From contig CAMDFT010000032.1 in the NCBI GenBank assembly GCA_945897795.1, positions 1-33,453 on the forward strand: a stretch of 33,453 nucleotides of DNA, read 5' to 3'. The first letter of the stretch is position 1. The number at the start of each line of letters is the position of its first letter. The stretch is from Limnohabitans sp. Rim8 (GTDB taxonomy: Bacteria > Pseudomonadota > Gammaproteobacteria > Burkholderiales > Burkholderiaceae_C). A program made the position numbers and the translations under genes. The notes below the pieces were generated by a model, which had not been told where the DNA came from, did no database searches, and saw only the letters and a program-made list of their open reading frames with translations. Positions 26,173 to 31,725 of the stretch are shown in pieces.

Positions 26173-27651
26173 TCAGCAGGCCGCTGCCATGGCCAGGCCG
26201 TGCTCACGCAACTGGGCCATTTTGTAGCGCAAGGTGCGTGGGCTGATGCCCAAGCGTTTGGCCGCTTCGGTTTTGCTGGGGGTGCTGGCCAGGGTGGCCA
26301 TGATCACCTGGTGCTCGTTCAAGCGCACGGAGCTCTGCAGGTCGGTGGGTAAGCTGCCGGCTTTGTCCGTGGTGTCTGGTTCTTGCAAGCCCAGGTTGTC
26401 CTTGGCCGCGGCCATGAACTGTTCCATGTGCGTGGCCGATGGGGTCTCTTGTGGCACCACATCCAGTGCTGCACTCCAAGTCACAGGTGCCAAGGCCGCA
26501 GCGCTGGCGGTCAACCAGTCGTCAAACATCAGGTGTGCCGGCGTGACCACATGGTCGGTGCACAGCACTATGGCGCGGCGCATCACGTTTTCCAGCTCGC
26601 GCACATTACCGGGCCAGGGGTATTGCAGCAGCAGTGCTTGGGCTTGCGGGTGCAGTTGCCAAGGTTTTTTGTCGTGTTGCAACAGGCACTGAATGGCCAG
26701 CGGAATGATGTCACCAGGACGCTCGGCCAAGGGCAGCAGGCGCATGCGGAAAGTGGCAATGCGGTAGTACAGGTCTTCGCGGAACTCGCGCTCTGCGATG
26801 GCTTTTTTCAGGTCCTTGTTGGTGGCGGCCACGATGCGCACATTCAACTGGATGGTGCCTTGGCCACCCAGTCGGGTGAGTTGGCGCTCTTGCAGCACGC
26901 GCAGCAGCTTGCTTTGCAGGTGCATGGGCATCTCGCCAATTTCGTCCAGAAACAAGGTGCCGCCTTGGGCTTGTTCAAACAAACCCTTTTGATCGCGGTG
27001 GGCGCCCGTGAATGCGCCCTTGTCGTGACCAAACAGTATGTCTTCGATCAGGTTTTCCGGCATGGCGGCACAGTTGAGGGCCACGAACGGGCCCCTGGCA
27101 CGGCCAGAAGCTTCGTGCAGCACGCGTGCCAAAACTTCTTTGCCCGAGCCGGTGGGGCCGACCAGCAGGGCGGTGACTTCGGCCAGGGCTACTTTTTGGG
27201 CCAAGGCCAGCAGGTGCTGGCTGGCGGGATCGACAAACACCACGTTGCGTGTGGGCTGGGTGCTCGTGCGGGCAGCGTTGGGGTTGAGCAGGCTGTGCAG
27301 ACGCATCCAGCTGGCGCTGCGCGCGTCACATGCGGCCAACACGGCCAAGGCGCCCGCTTGGCTGGCTTCCACGGCCAGCTCCAGCTCTTGACGCTCGACC
27401 CGGGCCACCACGGGGGTGTTCAGACCGGCTTCTTGCAGGAGTTGCTGAACCGCCTTCAAACGGGTCACGTCCACGCTCAGGTGCAAAACCACCACAGCCG
27501 CATCGGCCGCGTGCGACACCAAGCTGTCCAGTGTGTGCACGGGCATCAAGGCCCAGCCACTGGCATGCAGGGCTTGGCTGTGCTCGGGGCTCAGCGGTTT
27601 TTCAGGGTCCAGCCAAAGGGCCAGAGGGGCAGATGCAGGAGATGGCTTCAC
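26173..27651 (-). CDS. Sigma-54-dependent flagellar transcriptional activator (FleR/FlrC/FlbD-like)
   Basis: A 492-residue bacterial enhancer-binding protein. Walker A GPTGSGKE is at residues 165-172, the sigma-54 contact loop GAFTGA at 212-217, and Walker B TLFLDEIG at 232-239. A Fis-type helix-turn-helix near residues 462-485 (TEAAKRLGISPRTLRYKMAQ) closes the protein. The first 120 residues look like a receiver fold but lack a clear phospho-acceptor aspartate triad, so control by phosphorylation is doubtful. The start is GTG 27651. It is first in the fliE operon and carries its own sigma-54 promoter, which suggests positive autoregulation. Flagellar role is inferred from position. Confidence 0.92.
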   Translation of the reverse strand: MKPSPASAPLALWLDPEKPLSPEHSQALHASGWALMPVHTLDSLVSHAADAAVVVLHLSVDVTRLKAVQQLLQEAGLNTPVVARVERQELELAVEASQAGALAVLAACDARSASWMRLHSLLNPNAARTSTQPTRNVVFVDPASQHLLALAQKVALAEVTALLVGPTGSGKEVLARVLHEASGRARGPFVALNCAAMPENLIEDILFGHDKGAFTGAHRDQKGLFEQAQGGTLFLDEIGEMPMHLQSKLLRVLQERQLTRLGGQGTIQLNVRIVAATNKDLKKAIAEREFREDLYYRIATFRMRLLPLAERPGDIIPLAIQCLLQHDKKPWQLHPQAQALLLQYPWPGNVRELENVMRRAIVLCTDHVVTPAHLMFDDWLTASAAALAPVTWSAALDVVPQETPSATHMEQFMAAAKDNLGLQEPDTTDKAGSLPTDLQSSVRLNEHQVIMATLASTPSKTEAAKRLGISPRTLRYKMAQLREHGLAMAAAC

Positions 27652-27683
27652 GGTGTGGCCTCACATTCAGATGGAACATGTAA

Positions 27684-27699
27684 AGCAACCCTTGTGCCA
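27684..27699 (-). promoter_or_regulatory. Sigma-54 promoter of the activator-fliE operon
   Basis: On the minus strand the sequence reads TGGCAC, five bases, TTGCT, matching the -24/-12 consensus TGGCAC-N5-TTGC(A/T) at every position. It ends 32 bases upstream of the activator's GTG, leaving room for a start about 12 bases downstream of the -12 box. Confidence 0.85.
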
Positions 27700-27966
27700 G
27701 CATTAAAAATATTTAAAAGTTATTTTAAAAAAGAAAAAAGAATACTTTTTAACTTTTAATGTTCAGCCAAAAGCTTGACACGTCCAGACGAAAGATTGAC
27801 AGAGTCGCTTGTCTAGGGCCGGTGGCTGCAATTGGGGGGGCAACCCTGGTTCGATCGGCGTGGCGCTAGGTGCAGGGCAAGGCGCAGGGCAAGGGCAAGG
27901 GCAGTTGGGTGTTGCTGCACATGCACCAAAGGGTCAAAGCTTCAAAGCGCCAGTCCATGCGCTCGT
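27700..27966. other. Non-coding stretch upstream of the sigma-54 operon
   Basis: No gene is convincing here. Bases 27700-27770 are very A/T-rich. TTGACA occurs at 27775-27780 and 27796-27801, 21 bases apart and about 75-100 bases upstream of the -24 box, a reasonable distance for an activator site. Bases 27868-27905 are a low-complexity run of GGGCAAG-type units on the plus strand. An open plus-strand frame across 27809-28093 is repetitive and not credible as a protein. Confidence 0.5.
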
Positions 27967-28209
27967 TCACGTGTTCGATGCAGGCGGGGCGTTGGTCTTG
28001 GCTACAAAAGATCTGCAAAACTCGCCATCGACCCGCAATACTTCAAGACAGGGCAACACTTTGGTTTGGAAGCCCATGGCGCGGCACACATAAGGCGTGG
28101 CTGGGACGTAGCTCACACCAAAAAATCGGCATTGCCAGCAGTTGGGGCCACGTGTGGGTTCGGCCGATGGCGTTGAATTAGAGGTCGGCGCAGTCAAGAA
28201 GTGTCCCAT
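27967..28209 (-). CDS. Small cysteine-rich protein, probably metal-binding
   Basis: An 80-residue protein with five cysteines: CWQC at residues 24-27, then PYVCRAMGF, LPCLEVL and GEFCRSF. This spacing resembles a widespread family of short proteobacterial proteins with a C-x2-C, PY-x-CR-x-MGF and LP-x-LEV pattern, whose function I do not know. The coding frame holds these motifs in order, unlike the other frames, which supports it as real. ATG 28209 has only a weak ribosome-binding site; a TTG at 28236 is the alternative. It starts 56 bases after the 57-residue gene and may be transcribed with it from the sigma-54 promoter at 28563-28578. Confidence 0.6.
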   Translation of the reverse strand: MGHFLTAPTSNSTPSAEPTRGPNCWQCRFFGVSYVPATPYVCRAMGFQTKVLPCLEVLRVDGEFCRSFVAKTNAPPASNT

Positions 28210-28265
28210 TCTTTGTCGTGATTGAACCCGCCACAAAAAGCATCTTCAGGCAGGTGTTGGATGGC

Positions 28266-28439
28266 TCAGTCGCGCAGCAAGTCCAGCACGGTGGCCAGGT
28301 CCAGATTGGCCTGCGCTGCCACAGCCAAATCTGGCGCAGTGGCCAAACCCTGGGCCGACAGCTGGCTGTTGGCTTTGGCGCACATGGCCACCAAAAACTG
28401 GCGGGTGGCTTCGGGCGTGTGGTGGGCAATCGGGGTCAT
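28266..28439 (-). CDS. Small protein (57 residues) of unknown function behind a sigma-54 promoter
   Basis: Reads MTPIAHHTPEATRQFLVAMC at the start and ends ANLDLATVLDLLRD. It is predicted mostly helical, with one cysteine and no membrane segment. A strong ribosome-binding sequence (ACGGAGAAGCC) sits directly before ATG 28439. A consensus sigma-54 promoter lies 124 bases upstream, between this gene and the fliC terminator. I do not recognise a family. Position between fliC and the flagellar activator, and the promoter type, suggest a flagellar or motility-linked role. Confidence 0.55.
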   Translation of the reverse strand: MTPIAHHTPEATRQFLVAMCAKANSQLSAQGLATAPDLAVAAQANLDLATVLDLLRD

Positions 28440-28562
28440 GGCTTCTCCGTTCAGGGGCGGTCTGGGTTGGGGCGGCTTTGCAAGGCTGGCGCGGGCTGGC
28501 AGGGCGTAGCCCTGTCAAGAAAACGTCGGTCTTTTGCAAAGCCAGCGCTGTTCTTGATGGTT

Positions 28563-28578
28563 TGCAAAAGCTGTGCCA
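28563..28578 (-). promoter_or_regulatory. Sigma-54 promoter downstream of fliC
   Basis: Minus-strand sequence TGGCAC, five bases (AGCTT), TTGCA: a full match to the sigma-54 consensus with correct spacing. It follows the fliC terminator by about 20 bases and points at the 57-residue gene. No other gene on this strand could be its target within 100 bases. Confidence 0.75.
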
Positions 28579-28597
28579 GAAAGCCTTTAGACGGACG

Positions 28598-28630
28598 AAA
28601 AAAAACCTGCAAACCCATGGGGCTTGCAGG
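28598..28630 (-). terminator. Rho-independent terminator of fliC
   Basis: On the minus strand a stem CCTGCAA / TTGCAGG of 7 bp, extended by a GGG/CCC inner pairing around ATG, is followed directly by eight T residues. It begins about 20 bases after the fliC stop codon. This separates fliC from the small genes downstream. Confidence 0.88.
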
Positions 28631-28652
28631 CTTTGGCGCGGGCCTGGGGTGC

Positions 28653-29600
28653 TTAGCCTTGCAACAACTTCAGCACCGATTGGGGCGACTGGTTGGCTTG
28701 CGCCAGCATGGCGGTGGCCGCCTGCGAGATGATTTGTGTGCGCGCCAATTCGCTGCTGGCTTTGGCGTAGTCGGTGTCCAAAATGCGACTGCGTGACTCG
28801 GTGGTGTTTTGCGCCACGTTGGTCAAGTTGTCACCCGCATAAGTCAAGCGGTTCATGACCGCACCGTAGGTGGCGCGCTCGTCTGAGATTTTTCCCAATG
28901 CGGCATCCAGTCGGGCGATGGCCGTGTTCGCATTGCTTGCTGAGGTGATGTCGGTGTCATTGAGTTGTGCGTCGCCACTGAAAATTTGTGTGTCGGCTGG
29001 CGTTACTGTTGTGTCGGGAATGCCGGCGTCGGTCATGGGGACGGAGAAGTCCTTGAACTGAGCGGTGATGATTTGATTGGCATTAGACCCCACCTGAAAC
29101 TTGATGTTGCGAAGCTCTTCACCCGCCGTGTCCGGTGCCTCCACCGTACCACCTGTGCCGATGGCTGAAGCACCAGTGGTCGTGTTGTTCATGATGATCA
29201 TTCCGTTCCATTGCGTGTTTTGCGCAATGCGGTTGATCTCTTGCATCAGTTGGCCATATTCCAAATTCAGGGAGGTCCTGTCAGAGGCGGTGTTGGTGTC
29301 GTTGGCCGCCTGAACGGACAGTTCACGCATGCGCTGCATCATGTTGGTGACCTCAATCAAGGCACCTTCTGCAGTTTGCAACAGCGAAATGCCGTCGTTG
29401 GCATTGCGAACAGCCTGGTCCAAACCACGGATTTGGGCAGTCATGCGCGATGAAATGGCTAGGCCCGCGGCATCGTCTGCTGCGCTGTTGATGCGCTTGC
29501 CAGTAGACAACTGTTGCATGGCCGAGGCCAAGGCATCGTTGTTTTTGTTGAGCGCGTTTTGCGAAACCAACGACTTGATGTTTGTATTGATGACGGACAT
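28653..29600 (-). CDS. fliC: Flagellin
   Basis: Filament subunit, 315 residues, a compact flagellin with a short central domain. The D0/D1 N-terminus (SVINTNIKSLVSQNALNKNN, then LSTGKRINSAADDAAGLAIS) and C-terminus (RSRILDTDYAKASSELART, then QANQSPQSVLKLLQG) are complete. The segment MQRMRELSVQAAND is the conserved D1 region that TLR5 recognises in other flagellins. The central part (about residues 140-215) is Thr/Asp-rich, low in conservation. It lies 57 bases after the TPR-like gene; no promoter is obvious in that gap, so it is probably transcribed from the sigma-54 promoter upstream of the TPR gene. Confidence 0.97.
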   Translation of the reverse strand: MSVINTNIKSLVSQNALNKNNDALASAMQQLSTGKRINSAADDAAGLAISSRMTAQIRGLDQAVRNANDGISLLQTAEGALIEVTNMMQRMRELSVQAANDTNTASDRTSLNLEYGQLMQEINRIAQNTQWNGMIIMNNTTTGASAIGTGGTVEAPDTAGEELRNIKFQVGSNANQIITAQFKDFSVPMTDAGIPDTTVTPADTQIFSGDAQLNDTDITSASNANTAIARLDAALGKISDERATYGAVMNRLTYAGDNLTNVAQNTTESRSRILDTDYAKASSELARTQIISQAATAMLAQANQSPQSVLKLLQG

Positions 29601-29657
29601 GGCGGTGACTCTTTATAAACTGGGTTCAGTGAAATGGATGGCGGCCGATCAGGGCGC

Positions 29658-30134
29658 TCAGTGCATCTGGGCCGATGCGGCTACGGGCACTTGCGCGGAG
29701 ACCAGGTCTTGCAGTGCCAAAAACTCTTCACGCAATGTCGCGTCGGTGGGGTGGGCTGCCATGGCCTGCTGGGCCGCTTGCAATGCCTTGCCTGGTTCGC
29801 ACTGGCAGCGCAGTACACGAATCAGGTGACGCCAGGTAAAGGGCGTGGCCGCATCGCCTTGGGTCTCGACCAGTTTGCGCAACATGTCTTCGGCCGTGGT
29901 CCAGTCTTGCTGGATCTCGGCCAGCAAAGAACTCATGGCCAAAATGTCCTCGCTTTCGGGGTACAGGCTTTGGCCTGCTGCTGCCAAGGCATTTGCCAAG
30001 GGAATTTGATCGGCAGCGACCAAGTCGGCCATGGTTTGGCGGATCTCAGCGGCAGAAAACTTCGAAACATCGCGCACGCTGAGCATGTGACCGATGGCCG
30101 CCTGTGACAGCATGGCTTGGTAAAGGGGTGTCAT
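29658..30134 (-). CDS. TPR-like protein upstream of flagellin
   Basis: A 158-residue helical protein. Alternating helix pairs (LANALAAAGQSLYPESEDIL, WTTAEDMLRKLVETQGD, PGKALQAAQQAMAAHPTDATL) resemble tetratricopeptide repeats, with the typical Ala/Leu/Tyr spacing and final HP-x-D-x-x-L turn. No catalytic motif or signal peptide. ATG 30134 has an AGGAGA ribosome-binding site. A sigma-54 promoter lies 72 bases upstream, and fliC follows on the same strand, so it is likely a flagellin-associated chaperone or regulator; this is inference. A C-terminal remnant of a related gene exists at 30540-30662. Confidence 0.82.
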   Translation of the reverse strand: MTPLYQAMLSQAAIGHMLSVRDVSKFSAAEIRQTMADLVAADQIPLANALAAAGQSLYPESEDILAMSSLLAEIQQDWTTAEDMLRKLVETQGDAATPFTWRHLIRVLRCQCEPGKALQAAQQAMAAHPTDATLREEFLALQDLVSAQVPVAASAQMH

Positions 30135-30205
30135 GTTCAGGTCTCCTGAAAAGGGGTGTCAAAATTTCGGTGCCACATGGCCTAAACCGAGGATGAACCC
30201 TTTTA

Positions 30206-30221
30206 AGCAAACCGCGTGCCA
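30206..30221 (-). promoter_or_regulatory. Sigma-54 promoter of the TPR-fliC operon
   Basis: Minus-strand TGGCAC, five bases (GCGGT), TTGCT: a perfect sigma-54 consensus, 72 bases upstream of the TPR gene ATG. Its flanks (ATGC before, T after) match the promoter at 27684-27699, suggesting one shared activator. Confidence 0.85.
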
Positions 30222-30334
30222 GCATTTCTTTAGCCTAAAACGACATTTATTTGCATGAAAACCTGTTGAAATTTAAAAAATTCGGTACTTGTGGACTGAA
30301 AACGGTAAGAAACTGGTTTTGTCATGGCTGAAAG

Positions 30335-30404
30335 CCCGTCAATACCGACCCAGCGGCAAAGCCTTGCCGACACGCGGCAAGGCTTTGTGCCACTCAATGA
30401 CGGG
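30335..30404. repeat. Nested hairpin repeat
   Basis: An inner stem of 13-14 bp (30356-30369 with 30375-30388, loop ACACG) lies inside an outer stem CCCGTCA (30335-30341) / TGACGGG (30398-30404). There is no T-run, so it is not a standard terminator. It looks like a dispersed palindromic repeat unit. Confidence 0.7.
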
Positions 30405-30428
30405 AAAAGGGCGCGATGACTTTTGCGC

Positions 30429-30527
30429 GTCATTGCTAGCCAAGCGCGGCAATCTATGGACCGCTTCGTGCCTCGCGATGACGAGACAACCGTCACTGCG
30501 AGGAGCGCAGCGACGCGGCAGTCCATG
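30429..30527. repeat. GTCATTGC-type dispersed repeat, one full and one partial copy
   Basis: The first unit runs 30429-30482, bounded by GTCATTGC and its near-inverted GCGATGAC. A second partial unit starts at 30492 (GTCACTGCGAGGAGCGCAGC) and ends near 30527 with GCGGCAGTCCATG, matching GCGGCAATCTATG in the first. This resembles the common GTCATTGCGAGGAGCGAAGCG intergenic repeat seen in many bacterial genomes. Open frames across it are typical false calls. Confidence 0.75.
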
Positions 30528-30539
30528 CCCCCACAAACG

Positions 30540-30662
30540 TCAAGCCACCTTGAGCGCAGGCTTCACGCCCACCTGCTGCAAAGCACTGAACTCTTGCTGC
30601 AGCTGCGCATCTTTGGGGTGGGTGACCAAGGGAATTGTCGTCAAACACAATGCCCTGGCTGG
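30540..30662 (-). pseudogene. C-terminal remnant of a second TPR-like gene
   Basis: The minus-strand frame ending at stop 30540 reads PARALCLTTIPLVTHPKDAQ followed by LQQEFSALQQ. The C-terminus of the TPR-like gene upstream of fliC (29658-30134) reads PGKALQAAQQAMAAHPTDAT followed by LREEFLALQD. The two align without a gap, with H-P-x-D-A and EF-x-ALQ identical. No N-terminal part or start is present, and the repeat cluster adjoins its 3' end. It looks like the relic of a duplicate. Confidence 0.6.
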
Positions 30663-30722
30663 CCACGGCCATGGCGCACTTGCGTCACTAAAGACAAGAT
30701 AATTTTTGTAGGTTTCAAAATT

Positions 30723-30778
30723 AATCATGCATATATGATTTCTTAAATGGTTTAAAGCGCTATAAAATTTGCTTTAAA
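30723..30778. promoter_or_regulatory. Palindromic promoter/operator of the HipB-like gene
   Basis: Two inverted repeats precede the gene: AATCAT/ATGATT (30723-30728, 30735-30740) and TTTAAAGC/GCTTTAAA (30751-30758, 30771-30778, 20 bases from start to start). The second pair brackets TATAAAAT (30761-30768), a good -10 box, and ends at the A of the start codon. Antitoxin autorepression is the likely use. Transcription from this -10 would begin almost at the ATG, giving a near-leaderless mRNA. Confidence 0.6.
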
Positions 30779-31113
30779 TGAAATCCTTATCTCCGCCACC
30801 ATTGCCCGTTGTACGCAGTCTGACTCGGCTCGGTCAGGCTATTTCGCTTGCGCGCCGGCGCAGGCACCTGACTCAGCAAGATTTTGCGCAGCGGATTGGC
30901 ACCTCGGCTCACACCGTGCGGCGAATGGAGGCAGGACACCCGGGTACGGCCCTGGTTCATCTGGCCAGGGCATTGCAAGTGTTCGGGGAATTGGAGCAGC
31001 TCAATCAATTGCTCGACACGCCTCAGGACACCATCGGCCTGACCTTGATGGATGAAAAACTGCCCCAACGCGTGCGCAAGTCTCGCAAATCACCAGAATC
31101 AGGGGCGTTTTGA
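30778..31113 (+). CDS. XRE family helix-turn-helix protein, HipB-like antitoxin
   Basis: A 111-residue DNA-binding protein. The helix-turn-helix lies at about residues 18-62 (LGQAISLARRRRHLTQQDFA, then QRIGTSAHTVRRMEAGHPGT). The C-terminal part GLTLMDEKLPQRVRKSRKSP resembles the tails of HipB-type antitoxins encoded just ahead of hipA. There is no ribosome-binding site; the ATG sits at the end of a palindromic operator. Its stop codon overlaps the next ATG (TGATG), the normal hipB-hipA junction, but only a fragment of hipA follows. The protein seems intact and could still repress its own promoter. Confidence 0.8.
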   Translation: MKSLSPPPLPVVRSLTRLGQAISLARRRRHLTQQDFAQRIGTSAHTVRRMEAGHPGTALVHLARALQVFGELEQLNQLLDTPQDTIGLTLMDEKLPQRVRKSRKSPESGAF

Positions 31114-31197
31114 TGGCCATCGACCCCAAACGACACCTGCTTTTTCTTGGCCCTGGCCGACACCGAGCCGGACGCGTGGGGACGGCGTGTGAGGTAG
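31113..31197 (+). pseudogene. HipA-like toxin remnant
   Basis: Directly at the HipB-like stop, ATG 31113 starts a frame reading MAIDPKRHLLF. After a shift at the T-run near 31141-31145, the next frame reads FLALADTEPDAWGRRV, then a stop at 31195. LALAD-x-x-PDAWGRRV is reminiscent of the N-terminal part of HipA-family kinases. The rest of the about 400-residue toxin is absent. Assigned from this one motif and the operon position, so moderate to low certainty. Confidence 0.4.
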
Positions 31198-31281
31198 CTG
31201 CTTATTTGATGTGCCGTGGTTGGCTTCTACCGCTCGGGATGCGAGTAGGATTTTTTCCAGCTCCAGGAAAACCGGCGAAGA

Positions 31282-31362
31282 TCTTCCTACGATGATCTGG
31301 TGGGGTTTCCTGACGAGCCGCGTTATCGCGCAGTGGTCAACACTAGAAAGGTCAAAAAATGA
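31282..31362 (+). pseudogene. RelE/HigB-type toxin remnant
   Basis: The frame ending at TGA 31360-31362 reads SSYDDLVGFPDEPRYRAVVN then TRKVKK. SS-x-DDL-x-x-FPDE resembles the N-terminus of HigB/RelE-family toxins, and YRAV resembles their internal strand, as if the middle were deleted. Its stop overlaps the start of the next antitoxin (ATGA), the coupling expected of an intact toxin-antitoxin pair. Similarity is short, so certainty is low. Confidence 0.35.
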
Positions 31363-31691
31363 TAATTGATACTGAAATCCGCCATGTTACGAAACCGGGC
31401 GCGAACCTTTTTCTTGAACTCGGATTTTCTGCCGAGGAAGCCAAACGGCTGCAGACCGCTTCGCGCCAGCAGATCAACGACACGCAGCAGCTCAAGGAGC
31501 AATTGATGTCGGAATTGGCCGAATGGATTGAACAGCATCACCTCAAGCAAGCTGATGCTGCGCAAATCCTGATGGTCTCGCGCCCGCGAGTTTCCGATGT
31601 GGTGAACAAGAAAACAGCCAAGTTCACGATCGATACGCTGGTCGAGATGCTCAGCAGGGTGGGCAAGCCTGTCAGGTTGGCCATCGGCTGA
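31359..31691 (+). CDS. XRE family antitoxin, HigA-like
   Basis: A 110-residue protein with a C-terminal Cro/C1-type helix-turn-helix (about residues 52-90: EWIEQHHLKQADAAQILMVS, then RPRVSDVVNKKTAKF) preceded by the GANLFLELGFSAEEAKRLQ segment typical of HigA-like antitoxins that follow their toxin. ATG 31359 overlaps the stop of a short toxin-like remnant. The gene ends before a perfect 12-bp palindrome (31696-31707) and is convergent with the ATPase gene. Intact toxin not present in the window. Confidence 0.82.
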   Translation: MIIDTEIRHVTKPGANLFLELGFSAEEAKRLQTASRQQINDTQQLKEQLMSELAEWIEQHHLKQADAAQILMVSRPRVSDVVNKKTAKFTIDTLVEMLSRVGKPVRLAIG

Positions 31692-31725
31692 GATTTCACC
31701 GCGGTGACGGGGTATTTGGCTGCTA

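Noticed and set aside
27850..27966. Minus-strand frame reading NERMDWRFEALTLWC
   Set aside because: Looks protein-like over about 20 residues but has no start codon and overlaps the cysteine-rich gene in another phase.
27809..28093. Plus-strand frame of 94 codons
   Set aside because: Gly/Gln repetitive product caused by a GGGCAAG-type run; antisense to the more credible cysteine-rich frame.
30230..30526. Minus-strand frame starting MDCRVAALLA
   Set aside because: It is the typical false frame produced by the GTCATTGC-type dispersed repeat.
31696..31707. Perfect 12-bp palindrome TCACCGCGGTGA between convergent genes
   Set aside because: Too short and without a T-run to call as a terminator; no second copy seen nearby.
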